Source: Pseudoduganella namucuonensis
GTDB taxonomy: Bacteria > Pseudomonadota > Gammaproteobacteria > Burkholderiales > Burkholderiaceae_D
Assembly (NCBI RefSeq): GCF_900116645.1
Contig: NZ_FPBO01000032.1
Coordinates: 1 to 64,000, forward strand
DNA length: 64,000 nt
Direction: 5' to 3'
Part shown: positions 9,404-19,217 of the stretch, piece after piece
How the letters are laid out: each line of letters opens with the position of its first letter
How positions within the stretch are numbered: position 1 is the stretch's first letter
Notes under the pieces: generated by a model
Told to the model about the DNA's origin: nothing
Databases searched by the model: none
The model's input: the letters and a program-made list of their open reading frames with translations, nothing else
Translations under genes and position numbers: made by a program

Positions 9404-9736
9404 CTAGAGTTGCCACACGTAATCAACTTTCGTCCACGTTTGCGCCACAGCACCGTCCTTGGTGCCCGGCTTGAATTTGCACGCGCTGATCGCTTTGACG
9501 GCGGCCTTGTCCAGGTTCTTGAAACCGCTGGACTTCTCGACCTTGGATTCCACCACCTCGCCGCCTGCCGACACCAGGAAGGCCATCGAGACGGCGCCTT
9601 GCTCTTCGTTCATCAGGGAGGCTTTCGGATATTCTGCCTTGCAGTTCTTGGCGTCGAACACCGCGGGGACTTCGGCGGCGAAGCCGGTGGCGCTCAGGAA
9701 GGCTGCTGCGATAAAACTGATCGAATGCTTGGTCAT
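9404..9736 (-). CDS. secreted TonB C-terminal-domain protein (copy 1 of a tandem pair)
   Basis: This is a 110-residue protein with signal peptide MTKHSISFIAAAFLSATGFA and a mature TonB C-terminal domain. The stretch from FDAKNCKAEYPKASLMNEEQ to SGFKNLDKAAVKAISACKFK is nearly identical to the neighbour at 9005-9352, so the pair arose by tandem duplication. Two cysteines per mature protein (in KNCKAEY and ISACKFK) are conserved between copies and could form a disulfide in the periplasm. The 51-bp gap between the genes contains no terminator, so the two are likely one transcript. A role beyond being a stand-alone TonB-CTD protein cannot be assigned. Confidence 0.78.
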   Translation of the reverse strand: MTKHSISFIAAAFLSATGFAAEVPAVFDAKNCKAEYPKASLMNEEQGAVSMAFLVSAGGEVVESKVEKSSGFKNLDKAAVKAISACKFKPGTKDGAVAQTWTKVDYVWQL

Positions 9737-9816
9737 TTACCTATACTCACTAGTTTCTCAAACCTTGTTAGACGGCCGCACCTGTCGCGGCCATCGCCAG
9801 CGCGCCGGAGGCGGGC

Positions 9817-11553
9817 TTAGAATTCTTCCCACTCGTCGCTGGAGGTCGCGGCGGCGGCGATCTTCTTCGGCTTGGCGGCGGGCGCCGCGACCTTGGCGAC
9901 GACGGCCTTGCGGGCCGGCGCGCGCACCACCGACGCCTTGGCCGCTGGCTTGACCGCCTGGGCCACCGGCGCGGGCTTGCGCTCCTCGCCCTCGGTGAGT
10001 TTGAAGATGCTGACCACGCGCGCCAGTTCGGCGGCCTGGTCCTGCAGGCTTTGCGCGGCGGCGGCGGCCTCTTCCACCAGGGCGGCGTTCTGCTGGGTCA
10101 TGCTGTCCATCTCGATGATGGACTGGTTGACCTGCTCGATGCCGGCGCTCTGCTCCTGGCTGGCGCTGGCGATCTCGCCCATGATGTCGGTCACGCGGCG
10201 CACCGAGTCCACCACTTCCTCCATCGTCACGCCGGCCTGGCCGACCAGTTTCGAACCGCGCTCGACCTTCTCCACGGAGTCGCCGATCAGGGTCTTGATT
10301 TCCTTCGCGGCGCCGGCGGAACGCTGGGCCAGGCTGCGCACCTCGGAGGCGACCACGGCGAAGCCGCGGCCCTGCTCGCCGGCGCGGGCGGCCTCGACCG
10401 CCGCGTTCAGCGCCAGGATGTTGGTCTGGAAGGCGATGCCGTCGATGACGCCGATGATGTCGACGATCTTGTTGGCCGATTCGTTGATCGAGCTCATCGT
10501 GTCGACCACCTGCGACACCACTTCGCCGCCCTTGCGCGCCACGTCCGACGCGTTCGCGGCCAGCTGGTTGGCCTGGCGGGCGTTGTCGGCGTTCTGCTTC
10601 ACGGTCGAGGTCAATTCCTCCATGGCGGAGGCGGTCTTCTCCAGCGACGAGGCTTGCATTTCGGTGCGCGAGGACAGGTCCACATTGCCGGCGGCGATTT
10701 CACGCGAGGCGGTGCCGATGGTCTCGGTGCCGGTGCGCACCTGGCCGACGATGCCCACCAGGCTGTTGCGCATTTCCTTCATTTCCACCAGCAGGCTGCC
10801 CTGGTCGGTGCTGCTGGTGTTGATGGCCACGGACAGGTCGCCGTTGGCGATGCTGCCGGCGATGGAGGCGGTGTAGTCCGGCTCGCCGCCCAGCTGCTTC
10901 AGCAGGCCGCGGGTGATGATGACGGCGGCCCCCACGCTCAGCAACACGGCCAGCGCGCCCATGCCGATCATGAAGGTGCGGGCGCTGTTGAAACCGGCCG
11001 CCGCGTCTTCCTGCACTTGGGTGTTGAGCTTGTCTTCCAGCGCCGCCATCTGGTCCAGCGCCTCGATCCACTTCTTCTGGACCGGCTTGATTTCCTTGAT
11101 ATACACCTTGGTGGCCGCCTCGGCCTGGTCGGACATCCACAGCTGCGAAGCCTTGGCGATGGCAGGCATGGCCGCCGCCTCGTGCTCGACGATCTGGGCG
11201 ATCAGCGCCTTCTCCTCCGCCGTGCCCTCGGCCGCCAGCAAGCCCTGCAGCTTCTTCTGCGCGGCGCTGTACTTGTCGGCCTGATCCTTGATGCGCTTCA
11301 TGTCCTGTTCCATGTCGCCCGAATCGGTCAGCAGGGTCAACACGCGCAGCGAGGTGATGCGGTCGCTGACGTTGTTGCGCATGTCGATCACCAGGCGTGT
11401 CACCACATTGTTGAAGCTTACGACGTGGTCCAGGCGGTCCTGGATCTGAGCCATGCGGAAAATGCCCACCACGGTGATGGCGACCAGGAAGGCCAGCACC
11501 AGCGTGAACCCGAGGCCCAGGCGCGTCCCCACTTTCATTTTTGCTAAATTCAT
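9817..11553 (-). CDS. methyl-accepting chemotaxis protein
   Basis: This is a 578-residue transmembrane chemoreceptor. TM1 is at about residues 12-33 (LGLGFTLVLAFLVAITVVGI). A periplasmic four-helix bundle of the 4HB type follows to about 185, then TM2 (about 188-210, FMIGMGALAVLLSVGAAVII), a HAMP region and the long cytoplasmic coiled coil. The signalling hairpin tip is the highly conserved IDGIAFQTNILALNAAVEAA and AGEQGRGFAVVASEVRSLAQ. The C-terminus is Ala/Lys-rich and ends EWEEF, matching the pentapeptide that tethers CheR/CheB in many receptors, so the protein is probably adaptation-competent. The start at 11553 gives the canonical N-terminus; the upstream extension lacks family character. 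The ligand is unknown and no che genes are adjacent. Confidence 0.93.
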   Translation of the reverse strand: MNLAKMKVGTRLGLGFTLVLAFLVAITVVGIFRMAQIQDRLDHVVSFNNVVTRLVIDMRNNVSDRITSLRVLTLLTDSGDMEQDMKRIKDQADKYSAAQKKLQGLLAAEGTAEEKALIAQIVEHEAAAMPAIAKASQLWMSDQAEAATKVYIKEIKPVQKKWIEALDQMAALEDKLNTQVQEDAAAGFNSARTFMIGMGALAVLLSVGAAVIITRGLLKQLGGEPDYTASIAGSIANGDLSVAINTSSTDQGSLLVEMKEMRNSLVGIVGQVRTGTETIGTASREIAAGNVDLSSRTEMQASSLEKTASAMEELTSTVKQNADNARQANQLAANASDVARKGGEVVSQVVDTMSSINESANKIVDIIGVIDGIAFQTNILALNAAVEAARAGEQGRGFAVVASEVRSLAQRSAGAAKEIKTLIGDSVEKVERGSKLVGQAGVTMEEVVDSVRRVTDIMGEIASASQEQSAGIEQVNQSIIEMDSMTQQNAALVEEAAAAAQSLQDQAAELARVVSIFKLTEGEERKPAPVAQAVKPAAKASVVRAPARKAVVAKVAAPAAKPKKIAAAATSSDEWEEF

Positions 11554-11915
11554 TTCGGCTTCTTCGTAAGTGACACTATTGATAAGAATTACCCAGGAAC
11601 GCATCCGCGGAGCAGGTATGCCATCCACCAAGTCGAATTGCTATCGCGCAAGTAATGACAGTAGCAAACAATGACTGCGAATGCAAAAATTGCTCTTGGG
11701 ATTGTGACAATGTGTGGTTTTTCAGTGCACGCAAATACACGGAAGATTGTTCTGTTTATGTATATATCGGAGCGAATTATAGATGTGGATTTTGCCCCGA
11801 AGCAAGCAAAAACTGCCTCAATTTTACGCAACCAAACTTTCTGCGGGGAAAGCCAGTTAGCGCGCACATTGCTTCGGAAAACGGCGCGAAATCAGCACAA
11901 ACGGGAGGTGAACGA
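11554..11915. other. 362-bp AT-richer intergenic region, no gene seen
   Basis: The region lies between dusA and the chemoreceptor, both on the minus strand, and must hold the receptor promoter and the dusA terminator. Its base composition is much less GC-rich than the genes. I found no convincing sigma-28 or sigma-70 boxes, repeat or RNA gene in it. Confidence 0.4.
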
Positions 11916-12944
11916 TCAGTCTTTTTCGCGCAGGCGCGCGGCCGCTTCCAGCAGCAGATTGGCGTCGCCGGCGGCGAGCTTTTTCGAGTCCGACAAGGTC
12001 TGGCGGAACCGGCGCGCGCCGGGCAAGCCTTGCATCAAGCCCAGCATGTGGCGGGTGATGCTGTTCAGCTTCAGGCCGCGGCCGCCCTCCTTCGCCAGTT
12101 GCGCCTGGATATAGGGCACCATGGCGGCCAGCACCTCGTCGCGCGTCTTCACCGGCGCGTCCGAACCGTAGTAACGCTGGTCGAAGCGCGCCATCAGGTA
12201 GGGGTTGTGGTAGGCCTCGCGGCCCAGCATCACGCCGTCCACGTGCAGCAGGTGTTCGTCGATCTCGGCCTCGGTTTTCACGCCGCCGTTGATGAGGATT
12301 TCGAAGTCGGGGAATTCGCGCTTGAGGCGGTAGGCGTATTCGTACTTCAGCGGCGGGATCTCGCGGTTTTCCTTGGGCGACAAGCCCTTCAGGACGGCGT
12401 TGCGGGCGTGGACGATGAAGGTGGCGCAGCCTGCGTCGGCGACGGTGCCGACGAAGTCGCGCACGAAGTCGTAGCTTTCGCTGTCGTCGATGCCGATGCG
12501 GTGCTTGACGGTGACGTCGATGCTGACGGCGTCGCGCATGGCCTTCACGCAGTCGGCCACCAGTCGCGGCTCGGCCATCAGGCAGGCGCCGAAGGCGCCC
12601 TTCTGCACGCGCTCGGACGGGCAGCCGCAGTTCAGGTTGATCTCGTCGTAGCCCCATTTCTCGCCCAGCCTGGCGCTGACGGCCAGGTCGGCGGGGTCGC
12701 TGCCGCCCAGTTGCAGGGCGACCGGATGCTCTTCCTCGTTGAAGCGCAGGTGGCGCTCCACGTCGCCATAGACCAGGGCGCCGGTGGTCACCATTTCCGT
12801 GTACAGCCAGGTGTGCTTGGTGATCTCGCGGTGGAACACGCGGCAGTGGCGGTCGGTCCAGTCCATCATCGGCGCGACGGACAGGCGGCGGCCGGATCGG
12901 ATGCCGGCGGTGGTCTCGGAGGTCGGTGCGGGGATGGTGGTCAT
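11916..12944 (-). CDS. dusA: tRNA-dihydrouridine(20/20a) synthase DusA
   Basis: This is a 342-residue flavoenzyme that reduces uridine to dihydrouridine in the tRNA D-loop with NADPH and FMN. The TIM-barrel start SVAPMMDWTDRHCRVFHREI is the DusA signature; DusB and DusC differ here. The catalytic cysteine is C108 in INLNCGCPSERV, and FMN-binding features VKHRIGIDD and ILINGGVKT are present. The C-terminal helical domain has TRHMLGLMQGLPGARRFRQT, another DusA hallmark. The ATG at 12944 is used because family sequence begins about 20 residues after it; the open frame starts 11 codons earlier without support. The gene stands alone with a repeat hairpin upstream. Confidence 0.95.
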   Translation of the reverse strand: MTTIPAPTSETTAGIRSGRRLSVAPMMDWTDRHCRVFHREITKHTWLYTEMVTTGALVYGDVERHLRFNEEEHPVALQLGGSDPADLAVSARLGEKWGYDEINLNCGCPSERVQKGAFGACLMAEPRLVADCVKAMRDAVSIDVTVKHRIGIDDSESYDFVRDFVGTVADAGCATFIVHARNAVLKGLSPKENREIPPLKYEYAYRLKREFPDFEILINGGVKTEAEIDEHLLHVDGVMLGREAYHNPYLMARFDQRYYGSDAPVKTRDEVLAAMVPYIQAQLAKEGGRGLKLNSITRHMLGLMQGLPGARRFRQTLSDSKKLAAGDANLLLEAAARLREKD

Positions 12945-13009
12945 GGCGGCGCGGCGGGGCGGGAATTCGGGCCGCACATTATACAGGCAATCGGGGCGGC
13001 GCCAACGCG

Positions 13010-13079
13010 CCGGGGACAGACCCGCGGTCCGCGCCGCATGCCATGGTGGAGGCGCATGGCGCGATGGGTCTGTCCCCGG
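13010..13079. repeat. REP-like hairpin element, GGGGACAGACCC ends (copy A)
   Basis: Perfect 14-bp arms CCGGGGACAGACCC (13010-13023) and GGGTCTGTCCCCGG (13066-13079) flank a 42-base interior with its own partial pairing. It sits between the divergently oriented 5' end of dusA and the 3' end of the DUF3141 gene. The left 25 bases closely match those of the element at 24436. Confidence 0.75.
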
Positions 13080-13094
13080 TTTTGGGCCGCCGGG

Positions 13095-15665
13095 TCAGCG
13101 CTGCTTGGCGCGCGCCTTGCCCGGCAGCTTGGTTGCGGACTTGGGCGCGCCCTTGGGGGCGGGGGCGCCGCTCTTCGCGGCGGCCGGCCGGGTCGTCTTG
13201 CGCTGCGCCGGCTTGGCGGGCGCCGGTGTGGCGACCACGGGGGCGGACACCGCGACGGCGGGCGCTCGAACGGCCTCGGGGGGCGATATAGGCGCGGAGG
13301 CGGCCAGCGGCACGGCGCCGTTGACCGGCGCCGCCGTCGGAATCGTCCCCAAGGGCTCGGGCGCGGGAGGCCGCGACCGCGCCGCCGGCTCGGCGGCGAT
13401 GGCCGTCTCCAGCGCCACCGGCTTCTCATGCGCCGCCGGTTTCTCCCGCGCGACGGGCTTTTCCTGCACCACCGGCGGCGGCGACGCCTGCAGCTGCGCC
13501 GCCTGCTGCGGCACCGGCGTGCGCAGCAGCTCCTCCACCCGCGCCAGGCGGCGCGCCGCCTCGCCCTGCAACGCGCCGGCCGCGTTCAGGATGGAGCGCA
13601 GGCTGTTGCCGATGCGGATCCGGTCCGCCTCGTCCGGCGGCAGCAGGTGCGGCATTTCCGCCATCGCCCGTTCCTCGTCCAGCTGCAGGATCATGTTCTG
13701 CTCGTGCACGATCTCCTTGAAGCGCGTCATGGTAGCGCGCCGGTTCGCGGGGATGTGCCTGCGCACCTCGCGCAACGCGGCGAAGGCGCGCTCGTCGGCC
13801 ACCCGCATCTCGGGGCTGCGCGCCACGTACAGCAGCGAGCGGATCACCGCCTCGCGCTCGCCGCCCACGGCGATCTGCTTGGCCAACTCGGTGCGCCGCG
13901 CCGCCAGCACCGACTCGCGCGCGATGTCGCGGCCGATGCGGCGCCGCACGCTGCCCGAGTCCGAGCGCAAGCCCACCAGCGTCTGCAGCAGCGGCTGCCC
14001 GTACACGCCGAGGAAGAAGCTCTCCACCGCCTTGTCGCGCGCCTCGCGGTACTGGTCCAGCGCCGCGACGATCTGGTTCGACATCATCTCCTGCGCCTGG
14101 ATGAACACGTTGTCCGGCGAGGCGGGCTTGCGCTCCTCCCTCACCTTTTTCGCCAGCGCGCCTATGCCGTGCAGGAAGGGGTTCTGCGCCGAGAAGGTCT
14201 CGTAGCGCAGCCGGTAGGGATGCATGAAGCGCATCCATTCGGCCACCGGTTCGCTGGCCATCGCCTTCACGACCGGGCTGGCGTAGGTGCGGTACAGGCC
14301 CTGCGTGACCTCGGACAGCCGCGCCACGGTGGCGAAGCGGCGCTCATCCTCCTCGTCGTTGCCGCCCAGCTGGTGCAGGGTTTTCAGGTCGCGCCGCTCG
14401 AAGCGCATCACGTAGCGGCCGTCGGCCAGCTCGGGGTTGACCAGGTCCTCGTCCTTCTCGATGAACACCGCCTCGTACAGGCCGGGCGGCAGTATGTCGA
14501 TCAGGTCCATCGAGCGGGTGAACTCCTCGTGCTCCTTGTTGGCCACCGAGGCCGAGACGAAGATGCCGAGGTGGCCGATCGACTGGTGCGTGGAGTAGAT
14601 GACGGTCTGCCCCGCCGCCACCAGGTCGGCGTCGGTCTCGTACAGGTCCAGCAGCCAGCCCAGCGCCTGCTGCGGCGGCGTGATGTCGTCGCCCCAGGAG
14701 CAGAACACGATGATGGGCGCGCTGATGTTGCGCAGGTCGATGCGGCGGCCGTCGCTGTCGTGGATGGTGCCGTTGGACAGGCGGTTGCCGACGAACAGGT
14801 TGTCGGCGATGAACTGCATCTCCTCCGCGTTCAGCAGCACCGGATTGCCCCACCACCGCTCGAACTCGAGGAAACGCTCGGCCTCCGTGTCCACCTTGGA
14901 GTAGACGTTGTAGGCCTTGCTCCACAGCGTGTTGGACGGGTTCATCTGCTCGAAGTTGCTGACCAGGTGGGCGCCGTCGAAGTGGCCGTTGCCCAGGTCG
15001 CCCGCGAGGGAGGTCAGCCAGGTGCCGCCGTACAGGCCGCCCAGGTAGCGCAGCGGATTCTTGCCGCGCACGCCGGCCCAGTACGACAGCGGCGCGCCGG
15101 CCAGCACGATGGGGCCGGTGATGCCGGGACGCAGCGCGGCCGTCATCATGATCTGCCAGCCCGCCTGGCAATTGCCGATCAGCGCAGGCTTGCCCTCCGC
15201 ATCCGGATGCAAGGAGCCGACGTGCTCGATGAACTGGGCCTCGGCGCGGCACACGTCCTCGATGGTCTGGCCGGGCACAGGGTCGGGCAGGAAGCCGACG
15301 AAGTAGCAGGGATTGCCGGCCTTGAGCACCACGCCGATCTCGCTGTCCTGCTTCATGCCGCCGATGCCGGGGCCGTGGCCGGCGCGCGGGTCGAACACGA
15401 TGAAGGGGCGCTTGCCCTCGTCCACCTGGACGCCGGCGGGCGGGACGATGCGCATCAGGCTGTAGTTGCAGGGCCGCCGCAGGGTGCGGCCGTCGATCAG
15501 GGTGTCGAATTCGAAGGTGAGGACGTGCGGGGCGGTCTCGTGTTCGCGCGCTTCGCGCTCGTTGCCGCGCTGGTACAGCACGTCCATGAAGAGAATGGAC
15601 CGCTGCCAGGCGTCGATCCAGTATTCGGTGGCTTGTCCCAACAAGCCGAATGCAGCATTACTCAT
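13095..15665 (-). CDS. DUF3141 protein, PhaC-like alpha/beta hydrolase with basic Ala/Pro tail
   Basis: This is an 856-residue cytoplasmic protein of the DUF3141 type, distantly related to poly(hydroxyalkanoate) synthases. The nucleophile box is G-x-C-x-G as in PhaC, not the usual serine: IGNCQAGWQ with C166. A matching acid (D326/D327 in FCSWGDDITPP) and histidine (H365 in HQSIGHLGIF) complete a plausible Cys-Asp-His triad. Residues about 480-700 are predominantly helical. The last about 130 residues are low-complexity Ala/Pro/Lys (APAKPAQRKTTRPAAAKSGA), similar to histone H1-like or phasin-type tails that bind DNA or polymer granules. No phaA, phaB or phasin gene is adjacent. A PHA-related enzymatic role is inference; the family function is not established. 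Confidence 0.82.
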   Translation of the reverse strand: MSNAAFGLLGQATEYWIDAWQRSILFMDVLYQRGNEREAREHETAPHVLTFEFDTLIDGRTLRRPCNYSLMRIVPPAGVQVDEGKRPFIVFDPRAGHGPGIGGMKQDSEIGVVLKAGNPCYFVGFLPDPVPGQTIEDVCRAEAQFIEHVGSLHPDAEGKPALIGNCQAGWQIMMTAALRPGITGPIVLAGAPLSYWAGVRGKNPLRYLGGLYGGTWLTSLAGDLGNGHFDGAHLVSNFEQMNPSNTLWSKAYNVYSKVDTEAERFLEFERWWGNPVLLNAEEMQFIADNLFVGNRLSNGTIHDSDGRRIDLRNISAPIIVFCSWGDDITPPQQALGWLLDLYETDADLVAAGQTVIYSTHQSIGHLGIFVSASVANKEHEEFTRSMDLIDILPPGLYEAVFIEKDEDLVNPELADGRYVMRFERRDLKTLHQLGGNDEEDERRFATVARLSEVTQGLYRTYASPVVKAMASEPVAEWMRFMHPYRLRYETFSAQNPFLHGIGALAKKVREERKPASPDNVFIQAQEMMSNQIVAALDQYREARDKAVESFFLGVYGQPLLQTLVGLRSDSGSVRRRIGRDIARESVLAARRTELAKQIAVGGEREAVIRSLLYVARSPEMRVADERAFAALREVRRHIPANRRATMTRFKEIVHEQNMILQLDEERAMAEMPHLLPPDEADRIRIGNSLRSILNAAGALQGEAARRLARVEELLRTPVPQQAAQLQASPPPVVQEKPVAREKPAAHEKPVALETAIAAEPAARSRPPAPEPLGTIPTAAPVNGAVPLAASAPISPPEAVRAPAVAVSAPVVATPAPAKPAQRKTTRPAAAKSGAPAPKGAPKSATKLPGKARAKQR

Positions 15666-15727
15666 CGCGTGGTCTCCGAAGTGAATGTGCTTCGAGAAGT
15701 AATACCATATTTAGATTCGCGCGGGCG

Positions 15728-15761
15728 AAAAAAAACCCGCCGGCTCTGTCGAGGGGCGGGC
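15728..15761 (-). terminator. terminator of typA
   Basis: Complementary arms CCCGCC (15736-15741) and GGCGGG (15755-15760), with an A-run on the plus strand (15728-15735), form a T-tailed hairpin for minus-strand transcription. It lies 20 bases after the typA stop. Confidence 0.8.
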
Positions 15762-15780
15762 TTTTTCGCGACAGCGGGGA

Positions 15781-17613
<1,833 letters not shown>

Positions 17614-17715
17614 AGTCGTTGTAATTACAGAAAAACTGCGGAGGCACTAGGATGTGCGAGACTGGAACCCACTAGTATAGCATGTTGCAGCGCAACCCCG
17701 AAAAAAAGCTGACAG

Positions 17716-17764
17716 GCGGGCTGAGCCCCATTTGGGGCCAGGCCCCAAATGGGGCTCAGCCCGC
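17716..17764. repeat. 24-bp perfect palindrome immediately after truB
   Basis: Arms 17716-17739 and 17741-17764 are perfect reverse complements around a single A at 17740. The sequence is a nest of GGGGC/GCCCC blocks. It ends one base before the truB stop codon at 17765-17767 and probably acts as terminator or RNA 3' stabiliser for the long rimP-truB operon; there is no T-run. Confidence 0.8.
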
Positions 17765-18700
17765 TTATTGCTGCGCGGCGGCGATCAGGCGTTCGGGGGC
17801 GAGGATGGCGTATTCGCCCAGCTGGCCGGTGCCGAGCAGCTTGGCGCCCAGGTAGACGCGCACGCGGCCCGGCAATTCCGCCAGGTCGGGCACGGCGACC
17901 GCCGGCTCCTTGCCCAGCGGCAGGCGCTGCCCCTGCAGGAAGCGCTTCGCCAACTCCTCGGTCAAGGCCACGGCGGGGAAGGACGACAACAAGGCGTCGA
18001 CCGGGGCCAGCAGCTCCAGCGGCGCGGGATGCGCGGCCACCTGCTCCAGCGTGACCACGTCCGTCATCGCCAGGTCGCCGACCTGGATGCGGCGCAGCGC
18101 GTTCAGGTGCGCGCCGCAGCCCAGGGCCGCGCCGATGTCCTCGCCCAGCACGCGGATGTAGGTGCCCTTGCTGCACTTGACTTCCAGCTTCAGGAACGGC
18201 GCCTCGTAGTCGACGAATTCGAGCTTGTGGATGACGACGGGGCGCGCCTCGCGCTCCAGCGTCACGCCGGCGCGCGCGTATTCGTACAGCGGTTTGCCGT
18301 CGCGCTTGAGCGCGGAGTACATGGGCGGCACCTGGTCGATCGGGCCGCGGAAGCGTTCCAGCACGGCTTCGATCCGCTCGCGCGTCACGTCCACTTCGCG
18401 CGACTCGACGATCTCGCCCTCGGTGTCGCCGGTGTCGGTGCGCTGGCCCAGGTGCACGGTGGTCAGATAGGTCTTGTCGGCCTCCAGCAAGTCCTGCGAG
18501 AACTTGGTGGCCTCGCCGAAGCACAGCGGCAACAGGCCGGTGGCGAACGGGTCCAGCGTGCCGGTGTGGCCCGCCTTCTTCGCGTTCAGCATGCGCTTGG
18601 CCTTGATCAGCGCGTCGTTGCTGGACAGCCCGACCGGTTTGTCGAGCAGCAGCACGCCGTCCACGAGATCGCGGACGCGTTTCACTTTCGCTTGATTCAT
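17765..18700 (-). CDS. truB: tRNA pseudouridine(55) synthase TruB
   Basis: This 311-residue enzyme makes pseudouridine 55 in the T-loop of tRNAs. The catalytic aspartate is D50 in HTGTLDPFATGLLP, inside the family motif, and the N-terminal DGVLLLDKPVGLSSND is diagnostic. The C-terminal part contains the TruB II/PUA-like region. It is the last gene of the rimP-nusA-infB-rbfA-truB operon. Its ATG overlaps the rbfA stop by four bases (ATGA), indicating translational coupling. Confidence 0.97.
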   Translation of the reverse strand: MNQAKVKRVRDLVDGVLLLDKPVGLSSNDALIKAKRMLNAKKAGHTGTLDPFATGLLPLCFGEATKFSQDLLEADKTYLTTVHLGQRTDTGDTEGEIVESREVDVTRERIEAVLERFRGPIDQVPPMYSALKRDGKPLYEYARAGVTLEREARPVVIHKLEFVDYEAPFLKLEVKCSKGTYIRVLGEDIGAALGCGAHLNALRRIQVGDLAMTDVVTLEQVAAHPAPLELLAPVDALLSSFPAVALTEELAKRFLQGQRLPLGKEPAVAVPDLAELPGRVRVYLGAKLLGTGQLGEYAILAPERLIAAAQQ

Positions 18701-19113
18701 TCCGGCTTGTCCGCGCCTTCGCCGGCCGATGCCTCGTCGTCCAGCGCGCGGGTGGCGTTGGCCTGGTCGATCAGCGCCGACATCTGCATGCCGCGCGCGG
18801 CCGAGGTGTCGTGGATGAAGTGCAGCGCCGGCAGCGTGTGGATGTGCAGGCGCTTGCCCAGCATGTTGCGCAGGTAGCCGGCGGCGGCGTGCAGGCCGGC
18901 CAGCGTGTTCTTCACCGATTCCGCGTCGTCCTTCAGCATCGTGAAGTAGATCTTGGCGTGCGCGTAGTCCGGCGTCAGCTGGACCTCGGCCAGCGTGATC
19001 ATGCCCACGCGCGGGTCTTTCAGTTCGAACGCGATCAGTTCGGACAGGTCTTTCTGGATCTGGTCCGCCACGCGCAGGCCGCGCGCGGGGATGGTTTTGC
19101 TATGTTTTGCCAT
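18697..19113 (-). CDS. rbfA: 30S ribosome-binding factor A
   Basis: This 138-residue KH-type protein binds the 30S subunit during late 16S maturation. The N-terminus RGLRVADQIQKDLSELIAFE and KDPRVGMITLAEVQLTPDYA are family signatures, and LHIHTLPALHFIHDTSAARG closes the KH fold. The acidic C-terminal tail is as expected. It follows infB by a 104-bp gap that holds a large hairpin element, and it overlaps truB by four bases. Confidence 0.95.
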   Translation of the reverse strand: MAKHSKTIPARGLRVADQIQKDLSELIAFELKDPRVGMITLAEVQLTPDYAHAKIYFTMLKDDAESVKNTLAGLHAAAGYLRNMLGKRLHIHTLPALHFIHDTSAARGMQMSALIDQANATRALDDEASAGEGADKPE

Positions 19114-19134
19114 GATGTCTTACCAATAAGATGT

Positions 19135-19200
19135 AAAACCGGGGTCAGACCACGATTCCTGGGCAATATTGCCTGGAAAACGTGGTCTGACCCCGGTTTT
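19135..19200. repeat. REP-like hairpin, GGGGTCAGACC ends, inside the infB-rbfA gap (copy B)
   Basis: Perfect 20-bp arms (19135-19154 and 19181-19200; outer sequence AAAACCGGGGTCAGACCACG) enclose 26 bases that contain a 12-bp palindrome GGCAATATTGCC. It interrupts the translation operon between infB and rbfA. Confidence 0.85.
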
Positions 19201-19217
19201 GGAGCCAGCGGCCGCGA

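Noticed and set aside
11554..11660. Possible sigma-28 promoter for the chemoreceptor (GCGCGATAG-like box)
   Set aside because: No matching TAAA-type -35 at the right distance was found.
11671..12114. 147-codon plus-strand frame starting MTANAKIALGIVTMCGFSVH
   Set aside because: The hydrophobic start looks like a signal peptide, but the second half is antisense to dusA and there is no ribosome-binding site.
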